Shown piece after piece: positions 41,532 through 49,077 of a DNA stretch of 64,000 nt (position 1 is its first letter; each line of letters begins with the position of its first letter). The DNA is from Paenibacillus tyrphae (lineage in GTDB: Bacteria; Bacillota; Bacilli; Paenibacillales; NBRC-103111): contig NZ_BSDJ01000026.1 in the NCBI RefSeq assembly GCF_027925525.1, positions 42,271 to 106,270 on the forward strand, written 5' to 3'. The translations under genes were made by a program, and so were the position numbers. The notes below the pieces were generated by a model, which was not told the DNA's origin, searched no databases, and worked only from the letters and a program-made list of their open reading frames with translations.

Positions 41532-43964
41532 ATGCAGCAAATGATCGGCACCTATGACTGGTTTTTGGTCTTTCTTTCCTATGCGATCTCGGTCCTGGCC
41601 TCCTATACCGCACTGGATATGGGCGGCAGAATCAATGCAGCACGTGGACGTACCCGGTTAATATGGCTTTGCGGCGGAGCGACGGCCATGGGGCTTGGGA
41701 TCTGGTCGATGCATTTTGTAGGAATGCTTGCTTACCGGATGCCGATGGAGGTCCATTACGACGTCTCCCTCGTTCTGCTTTCCATGGTATTTGCCGTCAG
41801 CGCTTCGTATATTGCCTTGGCTGCGGTTGGGGGCAGACATTTCGGATGGCGCAATTGGACCGTCGGTGGACTGTTCATGGCCTTCGGCATCATAGGCATG
41901 CACTATACGGGAATGACGGCGATGAAGATGAACGCGGTCATTCAGTACCGTCCTCTGGTCTTGAGCCTATCCGTTGTTATCGCCGTGATCGCGTCCATGG
42001 TCGCGATGTGGCTGACCTATTATTTTCGCGATGACATCGGCAGATCCCGCATTTTCCGTAAAGTCGGCAGCGGCTTTGTAATGGGCGCGGCGATTTCGGG
42101 CATGCATTACACGGGGATGGGGGCAGCCCGCTTCATCAGTCTTGATCATATGAATTGGATGAGCAACGAGCTGAGCGTGGAAACGTCGTTGATTGCTTAC
42201 GTGATCGGGTTGATGACGCTGTTGCTGCTGGGGATTGCGCTTGTGACGTCGTTCGTGGACAAAAGGCTGGCGTACCATGCGGCCAAGCTTCACGAAAGCG
42301 AGCAGCATTTTCAATCGCTGTTTGATTATAATACGGATGCGGTGTTTTCCATTGATCTGGAAGGGCGATTCATCGCCGCGAATCCGGCGGTCGAGGCGAT
42401 AACGGGCTATTCTGCGGAGGAGACGGTAGGACGCAGCTTAAGCCGCATTTCGGAGCTTTGGAGTACCGATGAGCTGAACTGGAGGTTTGCGGAATCCGTA
42501 AAAGGCATCCCCCAGAAGTTCGAAATGACCATCAAGCATAAACAGGGGAAAGCCATAGATCTCAGCGTTACCTGCGTTCCCATTGTCGTGAACCGGGAGG
42601 TCACCGGCCTGTTCGGGATATGTCAAGACATCACGGAAAAGAAACAAGCGGAGCGCCGGATTAATGACCTTGCCTATCGGGACGATCTGACAGGGATGCC
42701 GAACCGCCGTTATTTGCTGGAAACGCTGAACGGACTGACGGAAGCGGACGAAGAAATCGAAATGGCGCTTCTGGTCATTGATATCGACCGCTTCAAGCTG
42801 ATCAATGATTCGATCGGGCAAAAGCAAGGGGACAGGTTGCTGCGGCAGCTGTCGGACCGTTTGCACCAAGTCGCCGACGAAGGTAAAGTCATCGCGCGAA
42901 TCGGAAGCGACGAGTTTGCTGTGCTGCTAAGCGGAATTGCGGGAGGAGAGAGCGAAGCAGCCGCGGAAGCGCTGCAGCTCCACGAGCGGCTCCAGCGTCC
43001 CTTTACGCTGGGGGCGCACAAAGTGCATCTCAGCCTGACCATCGGCTACGCGGTGCAGTCTGTTGCCGCTAACGGAGAAATGCTGCTGAAGCATGCCGAT
43101 TCGGCGCTGTTTTATTCCAAAAAGCAAGGGCGCAACCGGATACAAGCCTATTCTTCAGAAATGGACGAGGCGTCCGAACAGAAGCTGGCGCTTGAGAACG
43201 GCTTGAGGCTTGCGCTGGAGCGCGATGAGTTCGAGGTCCACTATCAGCCGCAGGTGAATATGAAGGGGCAGGTGATCGGAGCCGAGGCGCTCGTGCGCTG
43301 GCGGCATCCCGAGCAAGGCCTCGTATCGCCAGGATTATTCATCCCGGTCGCCGAGGAAAGCGGGCTGATCCATCTGATCGGCGAACGCGTGCTGCGCATG
43401 GCCTGCCGGCAAAACAAATCGTGGCAGGAAGCCGGATTTTCACCGATGCCCGTTTCCGTCAACCTGTCGAACAAGCAGTTCGAGCAGCCGCATTTGATCG
43501 AAACGATCCGGGTAGCGCTGCAGGAATCGGGCTTGGAGCCGAAATATCTCGACTTGGAAATTACGGAAAGCATGATGGCCGCAGACGCGAATAATGCGGA
43601 AACGACGCTGCGCCGGCTGAAGCAAATCGGCGTGCAAGTCAGCATGGACGATTTTGGCACCGGCTACAGCTCGCTCAGCTATTTGAACCGGTTCCCGATC
43701 GACAAGCTGAAAATCGATCAATCGTTCGTGCGTGACATTGCCCACGGGTCCAGCGGGGCGTCGATTGTCGCTACGATTGTAGCCATGGCGCATCATCTCG
43801 GCCTGCAGGTCATCGCGGAAGGCGTGGAGACACAGGAACAGATCGACTTTTTACGGGACAAAAAATGTGATTTGGTGCAGGGCTACTATTACAGCCCGCC
43901 GCTGCCGCCGGATGAATTTGAGCGATACTTGCAAAATATGGCCCGTTCGGCTGAGCCTGCCTAA
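41532..43964 (+). CDS. MHYT-PAS-GGDEF-EAL membrane c-di-GMP signalling protein
   Basis: 810 residues. N-terminal MHYT sensor with about seven helices and three motif copies (WSMHFVGM, IGMHYTGM, SGMHYTGM), proposed to bind copper and sense O2, CO or NO. A PAS domain follows at about 260-375 (FDYNTDAVFSIDLEGRFIAANPAV, GICQDITEKKQAE). The GGDEF domain has GSDEF in place of GGDEF (42903-42917), so cyclase activity is doubtful. The EAL domain looks intact: GAEALVRW, NLSNKQF, LEITESMM, DDFGTGYSS, KLKIDQSFV, VIAEGVET, VQGYYYSPPL. Probable net activity: phosphodiesterase, perhaps with GTP bound at GGDEF. A c-di-GMP riboswitch lies just downstream. Confidence 0.93.
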   Translation: MQQMIGTYDWFLVFLSYAISVLASYTALDMGGRINAARGRTRLIWLCGGATAMGLGIWSMHFVGMLAYRMPMEVHYDVSLVLLSMVFAVSASYIALAAVGGRHFGWRNWTVGGLFMAFGIIGMHYTGMTAMKMNAVIQYRPLVLSLSVVIAVIASMVAMWLTYYFRDDIGRSRIFRKVGSGFVMGAAISGMHYTGMGAARFISLDHMNWMSNELSVETSLIAYVIGLMTLLLLGIALVTSFVDKRLAYHAAKLHESEQHFQSLFDYNTDAVFSIDLEGRFIAANPAVEAITGYSAEETVGRSLSRISELWSTDELNWRFAESVKGIPQKFEMTIKHKQGKAIDLSVTCVPIVVNREVTGLFGICQDITEKKQAERRINDLAYRDDLTGMPNRRYLLETLNGLTEADEEIEMALLVIDIDRFKLINDSIGQKQGDRLLRQLSDRLHQVADEGKVIARIGSDEFAVLLSGIAGGESEAAAEALQLHERLQRPFTLGAHKVHLSLTIGYAVQSVAANGEMLLKHADSALFYSKKQGRNRIQAYSSEMDEASEQKLALENGLRLALERDEFEVHYQPQVNMKGQVIGAEALVRWRHPEQGLVSPGLFIPVAEESGLIHLIGERVLRMACRQNKSWQEAGFSPMPVSVNLSNKQFEQPHLIETIRVALQESGLEPKYLDLEITESMMAADANNAETTLRRLKQIGVQVSMDDFGTGYSSLSYLNRFPIDKLKIDQSFVRDIAHGSSGASIVATIVAMAHHLGLQVIAEGVETQEQIDFLRDKKCDLVQGYYYSPPLPPDEFERYLQNMARSAEPA

Positions 43965-44040
43965 CCCTTAAGCATAAGGCCTCTCACTCGTAACTCTTCA
44001 ACGGCGGGGATGTTGCGAAGAGGTCTTCTTGGCGTTATAC

Positions 44041-44069
44041 TTGTATTTTTTCCATCGGATGCTTATAAT
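44041..44069 (+). promoter_or_regulatory. Promoter of the riboswitch-cheY unit
   Basis: TTGTAT (44041-44046), 17-bp spacer, TATAAT (44064-44069). It places the start about 15-20 nt before the aptamer. Confidence 0.7.
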
Positions 44070-44092
44070 ACAATTTACAATCGTTTTTTGTC

Positions 44093-44180
44093 ACAGACAT
44101 GGCAAACTTGACGAAAGTCAAGGACGCAAAGCTATAGGGACTAAGGTGTAACACGATGTCAGCCAGCTGCCGAAGGACAA
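44093..44180 (+). ncRNA. Cyclic di-GMP-I (GEMM) riboswitch aptamer
   Basis: Sequence blocks match the GEMM-I consensus: GGCAAACTTGAC-GAAA-GTCAAG (hairpin with GNRA tetraloop), the invariant GGACGCAAAGC, CTATAGGGACTAAGG (tetraloop receptor arm), and AGCCAGCTGCCGAAG closing the element. It sits in the untranslated leader of the CheY-like gene, right after a gene for a c-di-GMP-metabolising protein. Confidence 0.92.
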
Positions 44181-44198
44181 GAGGAAATAGTCGAACAC

Positions 44199-44236
44199 GG
44201 CCTCCCTTTTGGCGCTTGGGGCGGTCTTATTTTTTT
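44199..44236 (+). terminator. Riboswitch-controlled terminator
   Basis: GGCCTCCC (44199-44206) pairs with GGGCGGTC (44219-44226; one mismatch), followed by TTATTTTTTT. It lies between aptamer and coding start and is the likely expression platform. Whether c-di-GMP favours or prevents it cannot be settled by eye. Confidence 0.75.
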
Positions 44237-44271
44237 ATGTACAAAAACAACGGGTTGGGGGCTAGTTCGGC

Positions 44272-44634
44272 GTGAAAAAAATCTTGATCGTGGACGATTC
44301 GCTATTTATGCGGATGATACTGAGAAACGTAATTCAGGAATTGGGTTACGAAACGGTAGCCGAGGCGAGCAATGGACTGGAAGCGCTGACATTATACAAT
44401 GAACTGAAGCCGGATCTTGTTACGCTTGATATTACGATGCCCGAAATGGATGGGATCACGGCACTGGAAGAGATCAAGAATATGGACCCCGACGCAAAAG
44501 TAATCATGGTGTCCGCTATGGGCCAGCAGGCGCTGTTGATTCGGGCCGTCTCGATGGGAGCAAGCGACTTTATCGTCAAGCCGTTCAGCAAGGACCGGGT
44601 CCGGGAGGCTTTGAAGAAGGCGTTTGCGAGCTAG
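44272..44634 (+). CDS. CheY-like stand-alone response regulator
   Basis: 120 residues, one receiver domain and nothing else. Acidic pair IVDDS, phospho-acceptor Asp in DLVTLDITMPEMDG, Thr/Ser switch in IMVSAMGQ, Lys in IVKPFSKDRV: all conserved. Single-domain regulators usually act on the flagellar motor or relay phosphate. GTG start 44272 after GGGGG. Expression depends on the c-di-GMP riboswitch upstream. Terminator-like hairpin at 44663-44698. Confidence 0.92.
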   Translation: MKKILIVDDSLFMRMILRNVIQELGYETVAEASNGLEALTLYNELKPDLVTLDITMPEMDGITALEEIKNMDPDAKVIMVSAMGQQALLIRAVSMGASDFIVKPFSKDRVREALKKAFAS

Positions 44635-44662
44635 GATTGACGATGCATAGGTGCAGCCGCGA

Positions 44663-44698
44663 AAGGAGCCGTCAGGAACGACTGCCTTTCTTTTTTGA
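44663..44698 (+). terminator. Terminator after the CheY-like gene
   Basis: AAAGGAGCCGTC ... GACTGCCTTT imperfect stem followed by CTTTTTT. Confidence 0.7.
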
Positions 44699-44771
44699 GT
44701 TTCACGTCTTCTCTTTGGTACAATAGAATTCATAAAAGCTACTATTCGAATCAAAAGAAGGAGCTGGTCGC

Positions 44772-45461
44772 ATGGAGATTTGGTATCATGGTCATTCCTG
44801 TGTTCAATTGACTCACGGAGGACATTCCTTAATTATCGATCCGTTTATTTCCGGGAACCGTCTGGCCACAACCAAGCCGGAGGATGTGAAGGCGGAATAT
44901 GTCCTTCTTACCCATGGCCATCCCGACCACATTCTCGATACCGTGCCCATCGCGAAAAGCAATAATGCAACGGTCATTGCAACGTTCGAGTTGGCGACTT
45001 ATATGAGCTGGCAGGGGCTGAACACCTTCGCGATGAATATCGGCGGCAGAACGTCGATCGGATTTGCGGAGATCGAGATGATTCAAGCGTTCCACAGCTC
45101 GGGAATCGTGCTGGAGGAAGAGAAAAAGATCATTTATGGCGGCATGCCCGGCGGATATGTAATCAAGTGGGACGGGCTGACGATTCTTCACAGCGGGGAT
45201 ACGGCCTTGTTCTCCGATATGAAGCTGATTGGTCAGCGCCACAAGATCGATCTGTCGTTCCTGCCGATCGGCGACGTTTTTACGATGGGACCGGACGATG
45301 CGGCTCTAGCCGCCGAGTGGCTGGGCGCCAAAGCGGTCGTGCCGCTTCATTTCAATACGTTCCCGCCGATCGTTCAGGATGCGGACCGTTTCGCCGCCGG
45401 ACTTCGGGATAAAGGCATCCAGAGCCAGGTGCTGCTGCCGGGAGAAAAACTTACGTTATAG
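44772..45461 (+). CDS. Metal-dependent hydrolase, UPF0173 (YtkL-like)
   Basis: 229 residues, metallo-beta-lactamase fold. Motifs: HGHSCVQL at the N-terminus, LLTHGHPDHILD (metal ligands HxHxDH), HSGDTALF and VVPLHFNTFP. Conserved across Firmicutes; substrate unknown. ATG 44772 after AAGGAGC. The GNAT gene begins 18 bp later, so a two-gene unit. Confidence 0.92.
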   Translation: MEIWYHGHSCVQLTHGGHSLIIDPFISGNRLATTKPEDVKAEYVLLTHGHPDHILDTVPIAKSNNATVIATFELATYMSWQGLNTFAMNIGGRTSIGFAEIEMIQAFHSSGIVLEEEKKIIYGGMPGGYVIKWDGLTILHSGDTALFSDMKLIGQRHKIDLSFLPIGDVFTMGPDDAALAAEWLGAKAVVPLHFNTFPPIVQDADRFAAGLRDKGIQSQVLLPGEKLTL

Positions 45462-45479
45462 CTTGGGGGAAAAGACATC

Positions 45480-45923
45480 ATGGATTTGAGCATCGTGCCT
45501 GTACATACAGAAGAACAGCTTCGCGACTGCTTTGCCGTACGTATTCGCGTGTTCGTGGAAGAGCAAGGGGTTTCGCCAGAAGAAGAGATGGACGATTACG
45601 ATGCTTCGCCAAGCGCGGCAAAGCATTTTCTGATCTTGAATGGAAATGAGCCCGCCGCGGCTGCCCGCTGGATCATGTACGACGGGAATACGGCCAAGCT
45701 CCAGCGGATTGCCGTGATGAAGCCGTACCGCGGATACGGGCTCGGGCGTCAGATCATTCAGGCGATGGAAGAGGATGTCCGGTCACAGGGCGTTCCGGCG
45801 ATCATCCTGGACGGTCAGACCCATGCAGAGGCGTTTTACGAGAAATTAGGCTACAAAACGGTTTCTACCGAGCCGTTCCTCGACGCCGGAATCTGGCACG
45901 TGCGCATGCGCAAGGAGCTGTAA
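45480..45923 (+). CDS. GNAT-family N-acetyltransferase (YjcF-like)
   Basis: 147 residues. The N-terminus EQLRDCFAVRIRVFVEEQGVSPEEEMDDYD is typical of the YjcF/ElaA-type group; the acetyl-CoA loop is RIAVMKPYRGYGLGRQIIQAME; C-terminal AEAFYEKLGYKTVSTEPFLDAGIWHVRM. Substrate unknown. Weak GGGGGAAAAG ribosome site. Terminator follows. Confidence 0.9.
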   Translation: MDLSIVPVHTEEQLRDCFAVRIRVFVEEQGVSPEEEMDDYDASPSAAKHFLILNGNEPAAAARWIMYDGNTAKLQRIAVMKPYRGYGLGRQIIQAMEEDVRSQGVPAIILDGQTHAEAFYEKLGYKTVSTEPFLDAGIWHVRMRKEL

Positions 45924-45940
45924 AGAAACAAAATTGCATG

Positions 45941-45967
45941 ACACGCTGATGTTCGGCGTGTTTTTTT
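45941..45967 (+). terminator. Terminator after the GNAT gene
   Basis: ACACGC (45941-45946) / GCGTGT (45956-45961), then a T-tract of eight. Confidence 0.8.
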
Positions 45968-46056
45968 ACGTATACAAGGTGACAATAATGTCACTCATGT
46001 AAGCCGTATTTCCGTTATAATTTTTAGTAAATATTACAGCATAGGTGTGAACGACA

Positions 46057-47139
46057 ATGTTTCAAGCTTATTTGCTTCCAATCGGCTTCGCGCTGCAGAC
46101 GTTTCCGCTGCTGGCGTTCGTCTTTACGCTGCCGTTTTTAATCGTACAATACCGGAAATACGGCTATGTCAATAAAATACGCGTCATTGTCCTGTATTCT
46201 TTTCTGCTGTATTTAGTGTGCGCCCTGTACTTGGTCATCCTGCCGTTGCCGGATACCCGGCATACTTGTACCGGGACGACGGGCTCGTTCAATCAATGGA
46301 TCCCGTTCCAGTTTGTCCGTGATTTTCTGCGGGAAACAGGCCTGCAGTGGAACAATCCGGCAACCTATCTTAAGGTGTTCGGGGAACGGGGATTTCTGCA
46401 AGTAGCGTTCAATGTGCTGCTGCTTGTCCCTTTGGGCGTGTTTTTGCGCTATTATTTCCGGCGCCGCATTGTGCGGACGACGGTTACGACGTTTATGGTT
46501 TCACTGTTTTTTGAAGTGACGCAGGGAACGGGGCTGTACGGCATTTACGAATGCCCCTACCGTCTGTTCGACGTAGATGATCTGATGCTCAATACGGCAG
46601 GCGGCCTGGTCGGTTATGCGATAGCTCCATGGTTGACGGCCTTTATGCCCAAAAGCGATACGCTGGACGAAGGCGTCGATCTGTCCGTTACGCGTGTCAG
46701 CTACACCCGTCGTTTTGTCGCGTGGCTGATTGATTGGGCGGTATTGTCGCCGTTCGTTCTATTTTTCCTAGGGCGGCATATGCTGCTTCCGATCGCTGGA
46801 GCGGTCCTCTTCTATTTTGTCGTCGTCCCATACTTGACCGAAGGCAGAACGCTGGGCAAGCGGATCGTGCGCATTCGCCTGAACGGAAAGGACGGCGGAC
46901 TGACGCTGCACGCGCTTTTGGTGCGCTGTGTTTCGTTGTATTTTCTCATTGGCGGTCCTAATGTGCTGTTTATTGGCGGCGGAATGAACCACCTTCCTTC
47001 GATAGTGATGATCCCGCTGCTGCTTGTCGCAGGGCTGCTGAACCTTGTCTTCGGCATCCATGCGCTGCTCTGTTTTGTGCGGCGGGACCGGATGCTGTTC
47101 TACGAGCGATGGAGCGAGACGAAGCATTCGATCACGTAG
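46057..47139 (+). CDS. VanZ-RDD fusion membrane protein
   Basis: 360 residues. Residues 1 to about 185 form a VanZ-like domain with five helices (LPLPDTRHT, FNQWIPFQFVRD, FNVLLLVPLGVFLRYYF, FEVTQGTGLYGIYECPYRLFDVDDLMLNTAGGLVGY). After a linker, residues about 210-350 form an RDD domain (YTRRFVAWLIDWAVLSPF with the Arg-Asp-type motif, TEGRTLGKRIVRIRL). VanZ confers low-level teicoplanin resistance by an unknown route; RDD proteins are membrane accessory proteins, some linked to ion transport. Upstream of an ABC exporter but with an intervening promoter. Confidence 0.87.
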   Translation: MFQAYLLPIGFALQTFPLLAFVFTLPFLIVQYRKYGYVNKIRVIVLYSFLLYLVCALYLVILPLPDTRHTCTGTTGSFNQWIPFQFVRDFLRETGLQWNNPATYLKVFGERGFLQVAFNVLLLVPLGVFLRYYFRRRIVRTTVTTFMVSLFFEVTQGTGLYGIYECPYRLFDVDDLMLNTAGGLVGYAIAPWLTAFMPKSDTLDEGVDLSVTRVSYTRRFVAWLIDWAVLSPFVLFFLGRHMLLPIAGAVLFYFVVVPYLTEGRTLGKRIVRIRLNGKDGGLTLHALLVRCVSLYFLIGGPNVLFIGGGMNHLPSIVMIPLLLVAGLLNLVFGIHALLCFVRRDRMLFYERWSETKHSIT

Positions 47140-47316
47140 AAACCCGGTTTTGAAGATGGCTTGTGGCGTCGTTGTTGAATACGGCACCGCGGCCGTCTTT
47201 TTCGTTTAGGGCGAGGTTGGAAATTTGGTTATAATTGTTTTTTCTTTTGGAAATGGATGGCCGAACAAGTGTTTCCTGTGATAGAATGTTTGTACGATAA
47301 AGGAGGGACGGAGAGG

Positions 47317-49077
47317 TTGAAGAAAGCCATACGAAAAATACCGGTTCGTGAATATGCCCTCTTGCTGAGCCGCTACTTGAAGTTCCAGCGCAAAAGTATG
47401 ATTTTGCTGGCCGTCCTGCTCGTAAGCGGCATTGCCATGCAGCTGGTCAACCCGCAAATTATCCGTTATTTCATCGATACGGCGCAGTCCCAGTCAAGCA
47501 CCAGGCCCTTGCTTATCGCAGGCGGTCTGTTCATTGCCGTCACCCTGATTCAACAGGTTGTTGCCGTAGCCGCAACGTACATAGGCGCGAATGTCGGGTG
47601 GCGGGCAACCAATCAGCTGCGCGGCGATGTGGCGGATCATTGCTTGAAGCTGGATATGACGTTTCATAAGTCGCAAACGTCCGGCGTGATCATTGAGCGG
47701 GTGGATGGGGATATCAACAATTTGTCCAACTTTTTCTCCAGCTTCGTCATTACACTGCTGAGCAATCTCGTGCTGGTGGCGGGGATGCTGGTGCTGCTCT
47801 TCCGGGAAGGATGGCTGATCGGCGTCGGCATGCTCTTTTTTGTCGTGTTCGCGATAGTCGCCATCCAATATATCCGGAAGTTTGCGGTGCCTCATTGGGG
47901 GAAGCTGAGACAGGTGAGCGCGAAGTTTTACGGCTTCTTAGGCGAGCATCTGGAAGGGACGGAGGATACGCGGGCCAACGGCGCGACCGGGTATGTGATG
48001 CGCCGGTATCATGAGCTGCTGCGCGAATGGCTGCCGGTCCGCGTGAGGGCGTTTCTCGGTTGGGCGTCGATGTGGATCACGACCTTGATCGTGTTTGCGA
48101 TCGGCAATGCGGTTGCGTTTGTGTTGAGCTTTTATTTGTGGAAAAAGGGCTCGATTACGCTCGGTACCGTGTATATGATCTTTTACTACACCGAGCTGAT
48201 GGCAAAACCAATCGAACAAATCCGCACCCAGATGGAGGATTTGCAAAAGGCGGACGCCAGCATCGTCCGAGTGAAGGAGCTGTTGGAGACACAGTCGTTG
48301 ATTCAAGACGGACCGGGTACGCCGGTGCCGCAGGGAGCGCTGTCCGTGGCGTTCGAGGGTGTCCGCTTCGGCTACGAGGCGGATAGCCCGACACTGCAGG
48401 ACGTGAGCTTCCGCTTGGAGCCGGGGCAGGTGCTGGGCTTGCTCGGGCGGACGGGCAGCGGTAAAACGACGCTGGCGCGCCTGCTGCTGCGTTTTTACGA
48501 TCCCGGTGAAGGGCGGATTGTTCTCGGGGAGATGGATATTCGCGAGGCGAAGCTGCAGCAGCTGCGCAGCCGGGTCGGGATGGTGACCCAGTCGATCGAG
48601 CTGTTCCAAGGAACGGTTCGTGACAACCTGACGTTCTTTGACGAGACGATCTCCGACGAGCGGGTGGAGCAAGTGCTTCGGGAGCTGGGAATGGAGTCGT
48701 GGCTCCGTTCGCTGCCCGGCGGCTTGGATACGATGCTGGAGTCCGGGGGCGGAGGCTTGTCCGCAGGCGAGGCGCAGCTGCTGTCGTTCGCCCGGGTGTT
48801 CCTGTCCGATCCGGGACTCGTTATTCTCGATGAGGCGTCTTCCCGGCTTGACCCGGCAACCGAGCAGCGGATTGAGCGGGCGATGAACCGGCTGCTGCAA
48901 GGCCGGACCTGCATTATTATCGCCCACCGGCTGGCGACGATCCAGCGGGCGGACCGCATTCTTATTCTCGATAACGGCCGGATCGCCGAGGAAGGAGACC
49001 GCGCAAGGCTCGGGGCCGATCCGGATTCCCGTTACAGCCGGATGCTGAGGGTCGGAATGGAGGAAATGCTGGTATGA
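47317..49077 (+). CDS. ABC exporter half-transporter (subunit 1, consensus ATPase)
   Basis: About 586 residues from TTG 47317, after AAGGAGG; the open frame from ATG 47257 adds 20 residues but includes this ribosome site. Six-helix ABC_membrane domain (about 1-320), then an NBD: Walker A GRTGSGKTT, signature LSAGEAQLL, Walker B LVILDEASSRLD with catalytic Glu, H-loop IIAHRLATI. Its stop overlaps the start of the second subunit (ATGA at 49074-49077), so the two are made together and should pair as in BmrCD or TM287/288. Substrate unknown; multidrug or lipid-type molecules are usual. Confidence 0.92.
   Translation: MKKAIRKIPVREYALLLSRYLKFQRKSMILLAVLLVSGIAMQLVNPQIIRYFIDTAQSQSSTRPLLIAGGLFIAVTLIQQVVAVAATYIGANVGWRATNQLRGDVADHCLKLDMTFHKSQTSGVIIERVDGDINNLSNFFSSFVITLLSNLVLVAGMLVLLFREGWLIGVGMLFFVVFAIVAIQYIRKFAVPHWGKLRQVSAKFYGFLGEHLEGTEDTRANGATGYVMRRYHELLREWLPVRVRAFLGWASMWITTLIVFAIGNAVAFVLSFYLWKKGSITLGTVYMIFYYTELMAKPIEQIRTQMEDLQKADASIVRVKELLETQSLIQDGPGTPVPQGALSVAFEGVRFGYEADSPTLQDVSFRLEPGQVLGLLGRTGSGKTTLARLLLRFYDPGEGRIVLGEMDIREAKLQQLRSRVGMVTQSIELFQGTVRDNLTFFDETISDERVEQVLRELGMESWLRSLPGGLDTMLESGGGGLSAGEAQLLSFARVFLSDPGLVILDEASSRLDPATEQRIERAMNRLLQGRTCIIIAHRLATIQRADRILILDNGRIAEEGDRARLGADPDSRYSRMLRVGMEEMLV

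Larger units (their letters stand above)
43965..44271. other. 307-bp regulatory gap
   Basis: Holds an imperfect hairpin after the GGDEF-EAL gene, then the promoter, riboswitch and terminator described next. No protein gene. Confidence 0.8.
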
